Below are positions 54,912 to 56,082 of a DNA stretch of 56,082 nucleotides, one piece after another. The stretch comes from an uncultured Bacteroidota bacterium (lineage in GTDB: Bacteria; Bacteroidota; Bacteroidia; UKL13-3), in assembly GCA_903910445.1 (NCBI GenBank), contig CAIVZR010000097.1, positions 64,348 to 120,429 on the forward strand, read 5' to 3'. The notes under the pieces are model-generated. The model was not told the origin of the DNA and did not search any database. It saw only the letters and a list, made by a program, of their open reading frames with translations. Position 1 is the stretch's first letter. Every line of letters starts with the position of its first letter. The translations under genes were made by a program, and so were the position numbers.

Positions 54912-56082
54912 ATATAGCCAATATTTTTGAATCATCGGTAAACCAGTGGCCACATCGAACCGCCATCATTGATAAGGATGGTCGCGAATATTCGTTTGAT
55001 GAATTACACTCCCTGGTGATGATGCAATTGAAAATATTCCAATCACGTGGGATCAAGGAAGGCGACCGGGTAATGGTATTTGTTCCCATGAGTATAGAAC
55101 TCTATGTATCGGTTCTTGCTTTGTTTTACGCGGGTGCCACCGCTGTTTTTTTGGATGAGTGGGTAAATCGCAAGCGACTCGATTACTGTTGCGAAATGGC
55201 CAATTGTCGTGGCTTTATCGCGGGGGCTAAAATTCGATTCCTTGCCATCACAAGTAAATCAATACGAAATATTCCATTATGGTTTAAACTGCCTGCCTCA
55301 CAAGTGGTTCAGGAAAAGAAGCAAGTGCCATCCGATGCAAGCGCGAAGCATCCTGCCCTGATTACATTTACCACTGGAAGCACTGGTCAGCCTAAGGCTG
55401 CCATTCGCACCCATGAATTTTTGAAGGCGCAATTTGATGCCTTGATGCCCCTCACTACGCCCTTTCCTGAGCATCCTTCTGGCCCTGATATGCCCATGCT
55501 TCCCATCGTATTGCTATTAAATTTGGGTAATGGAGTTAGCTCGGTGATTGCCGATTTTAAAGCAAGTAAACCACTGGAGTTTGATGCAAGTAAAATATGG
55601 AATCAGATTGCAAAACATCAAATCGTAAGCTTAACGACCTCTCCATATTATTCCAATTTAATTGCGAAGGCTGCGCCCATTCATCAACATTCCTTAAAAC
55701 GAATCATACTTGGTGGTGCTCCTGTTTTCCCCGATTTAGTTTCGAATATCCAATCAAAAATTCCGGGCATCGAAACCATTGCAGTGTATGGGTCATCGGA
55801 AGCGGAACCCATTAGTCATTTAAAAGGAGACGCACTTATTGCGTTTCATCAACAGGTGAGTCCGCAGGAAGGATTGCTTGCCGGAGTGCCTGATATGAAT
55901 ACTAAAATTGCGATTATTTCACTGGACTATAACAACGGTGATGCATTCTCTCCCTTAACGAATGCCAATGAAATCGGAGAAATTTGTGTGAGTGGAGCTC
56001 ATGTATTGCAAGATTATTTGAATCCAACAGAGGCCACCCGTCAACAAAAAATTTGGGTGGGAAATCAGTGCTGGCACCGCAC
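54908..56082 (+). CDS. AMP-forming acyl ligase, cut by right window edge
   Basis: Open for 391 codons from ATG 54908 to the edge, so the C-terminal lid domain is missing. The ANL-superfamily motif ITFTTGSTGQPKAAIRTH (about residues 152-169) binds ATP, and YGSSEAEP is the later A5-type motif. Such enzymes activate a carboxylic acid with ATP, usually to its CoA ester. The phosphate-binding loop and the RTHEFLKAQF segment recall OleC-type ligases, but that is a weak impression. It is the eighth cluster gene, its start overlapping the SRPBCC stop. It could supply an activated acyl group to the GNAT-like protein. Confidence 0.88.
   Translation, partial: MNIANIFESSVNQWPHRTAIIDKDGREYSFDELHSLVMMQLKIFQSRGIKEGDRVMVFVPMSIELYVSVLALFYAGATAVFLDEWVNRKRLDYCCEMANCRGFIAGAKIRFLAITSKSIRNIPLWFKLPASQVVQEKKQVPSDASAKHPALITFTTGSTGQPKAAIRTHEFLKAQFDALMPLTTPFPEHPSGPDMPMLPIVLLLNLGNGVSSVIADFKASKPLEFDASKIWNQIAKHQIVSLTTSPYYSNLIAKAAPIHQHSLKRIILGGAPVFPDLVSNIQSKIPGIETIAVYGSSEAEPISHLKGDALIAFHQQVSPQEGLLAGVPDMNTKIAIISLDYNNGDAFSPLTNANEIGEICVSGAHVLQDYLNPTEATRQQKIWVGNQCWHR

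Overview
The window looks like part of a Bacteroidota chromosome, probably an environmental or free-living member. The evidence is: an AT-rich sequence; starts preceded by A/T-rich leaders with no clear Shine-Dalgarno; the phylum's TTTG-N19-TAnnTTTG promoter pattern ahead of many genes; type IX secretion (T9SS) C-terminal sorting domains of both type A and type B; Bacteroidota-style ParC/ParE; and zinc-free forms of several ribosomal proteins. No rRNA, CRISPR array, transposase or integrase was seen. Class or genus cannot be set from this sequence alone.

Layout. 1-5007 (minus): four tightly packed genes for surface proteins (two lipoproteins, an outer-membrane-barrel-like protein, and a secreted protein of Ig-like modules in exact 297-bp repeats that runs off the left edge). 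5521-8398 (plus): a secreted protein of unknown function and a lone glycosyltransferase-like gene in AT-rich DNA. 8609-21970 is mostly minus-strand housekeeping: tRNA-Lys, trxA, an epimerase/methyltransferase pair, dgkA, parC, parE, mnmA and tRNA-Leu, with an ABC permease and a large AsmA-like protein on the plus strand. 22071-27842: a DinB-like protein, an acyltransferase, selD with a small overlapping Cys-rich membrane protein gene, and an M16 protease. 28251-36141 (plus): two neighbouring T9SS cargo proteins, a B12-binding-type radical SAM protein and a GT87-type membrane glycosyltransferase.

36177-46671 is a ribosomal protein operon: the tail of the S10 operon, then spc and alpha, from rplP to rplQ. 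It begins abruptly at rplP behind a perfect promoter and a leader with two strong stem-loops, so the front of the usual S10 operon (rpsJ to rpsC) is not here. It ends in a clear terminator. Two genes, rpmD and rpmJ, encode proteins shorter than 60 residues.

46725-56082 (plus) is the most unusual part. Eight genes are packed with 1- or 4-base overlaps or gaps of 2-7 bases: HMG-CoA reductase, a UbiA-type prenyltransferase, a dikinase-like protein of the rifampicin phosphotransferase/PigC architecture, a BtaA-like aminocarboxypropyltransferase, a phytol/dolichol-kinase-like membrane protein, a GNAT-like protein, a membrane-anchored SRPBCC protein and an AMP-forming acid ligase cut by the right edge. 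Together they look like a pathway for an isoprenoid- and homoserine-containing lipid. I cannot match this gene set to a described pathway, and the proposed product is inference.
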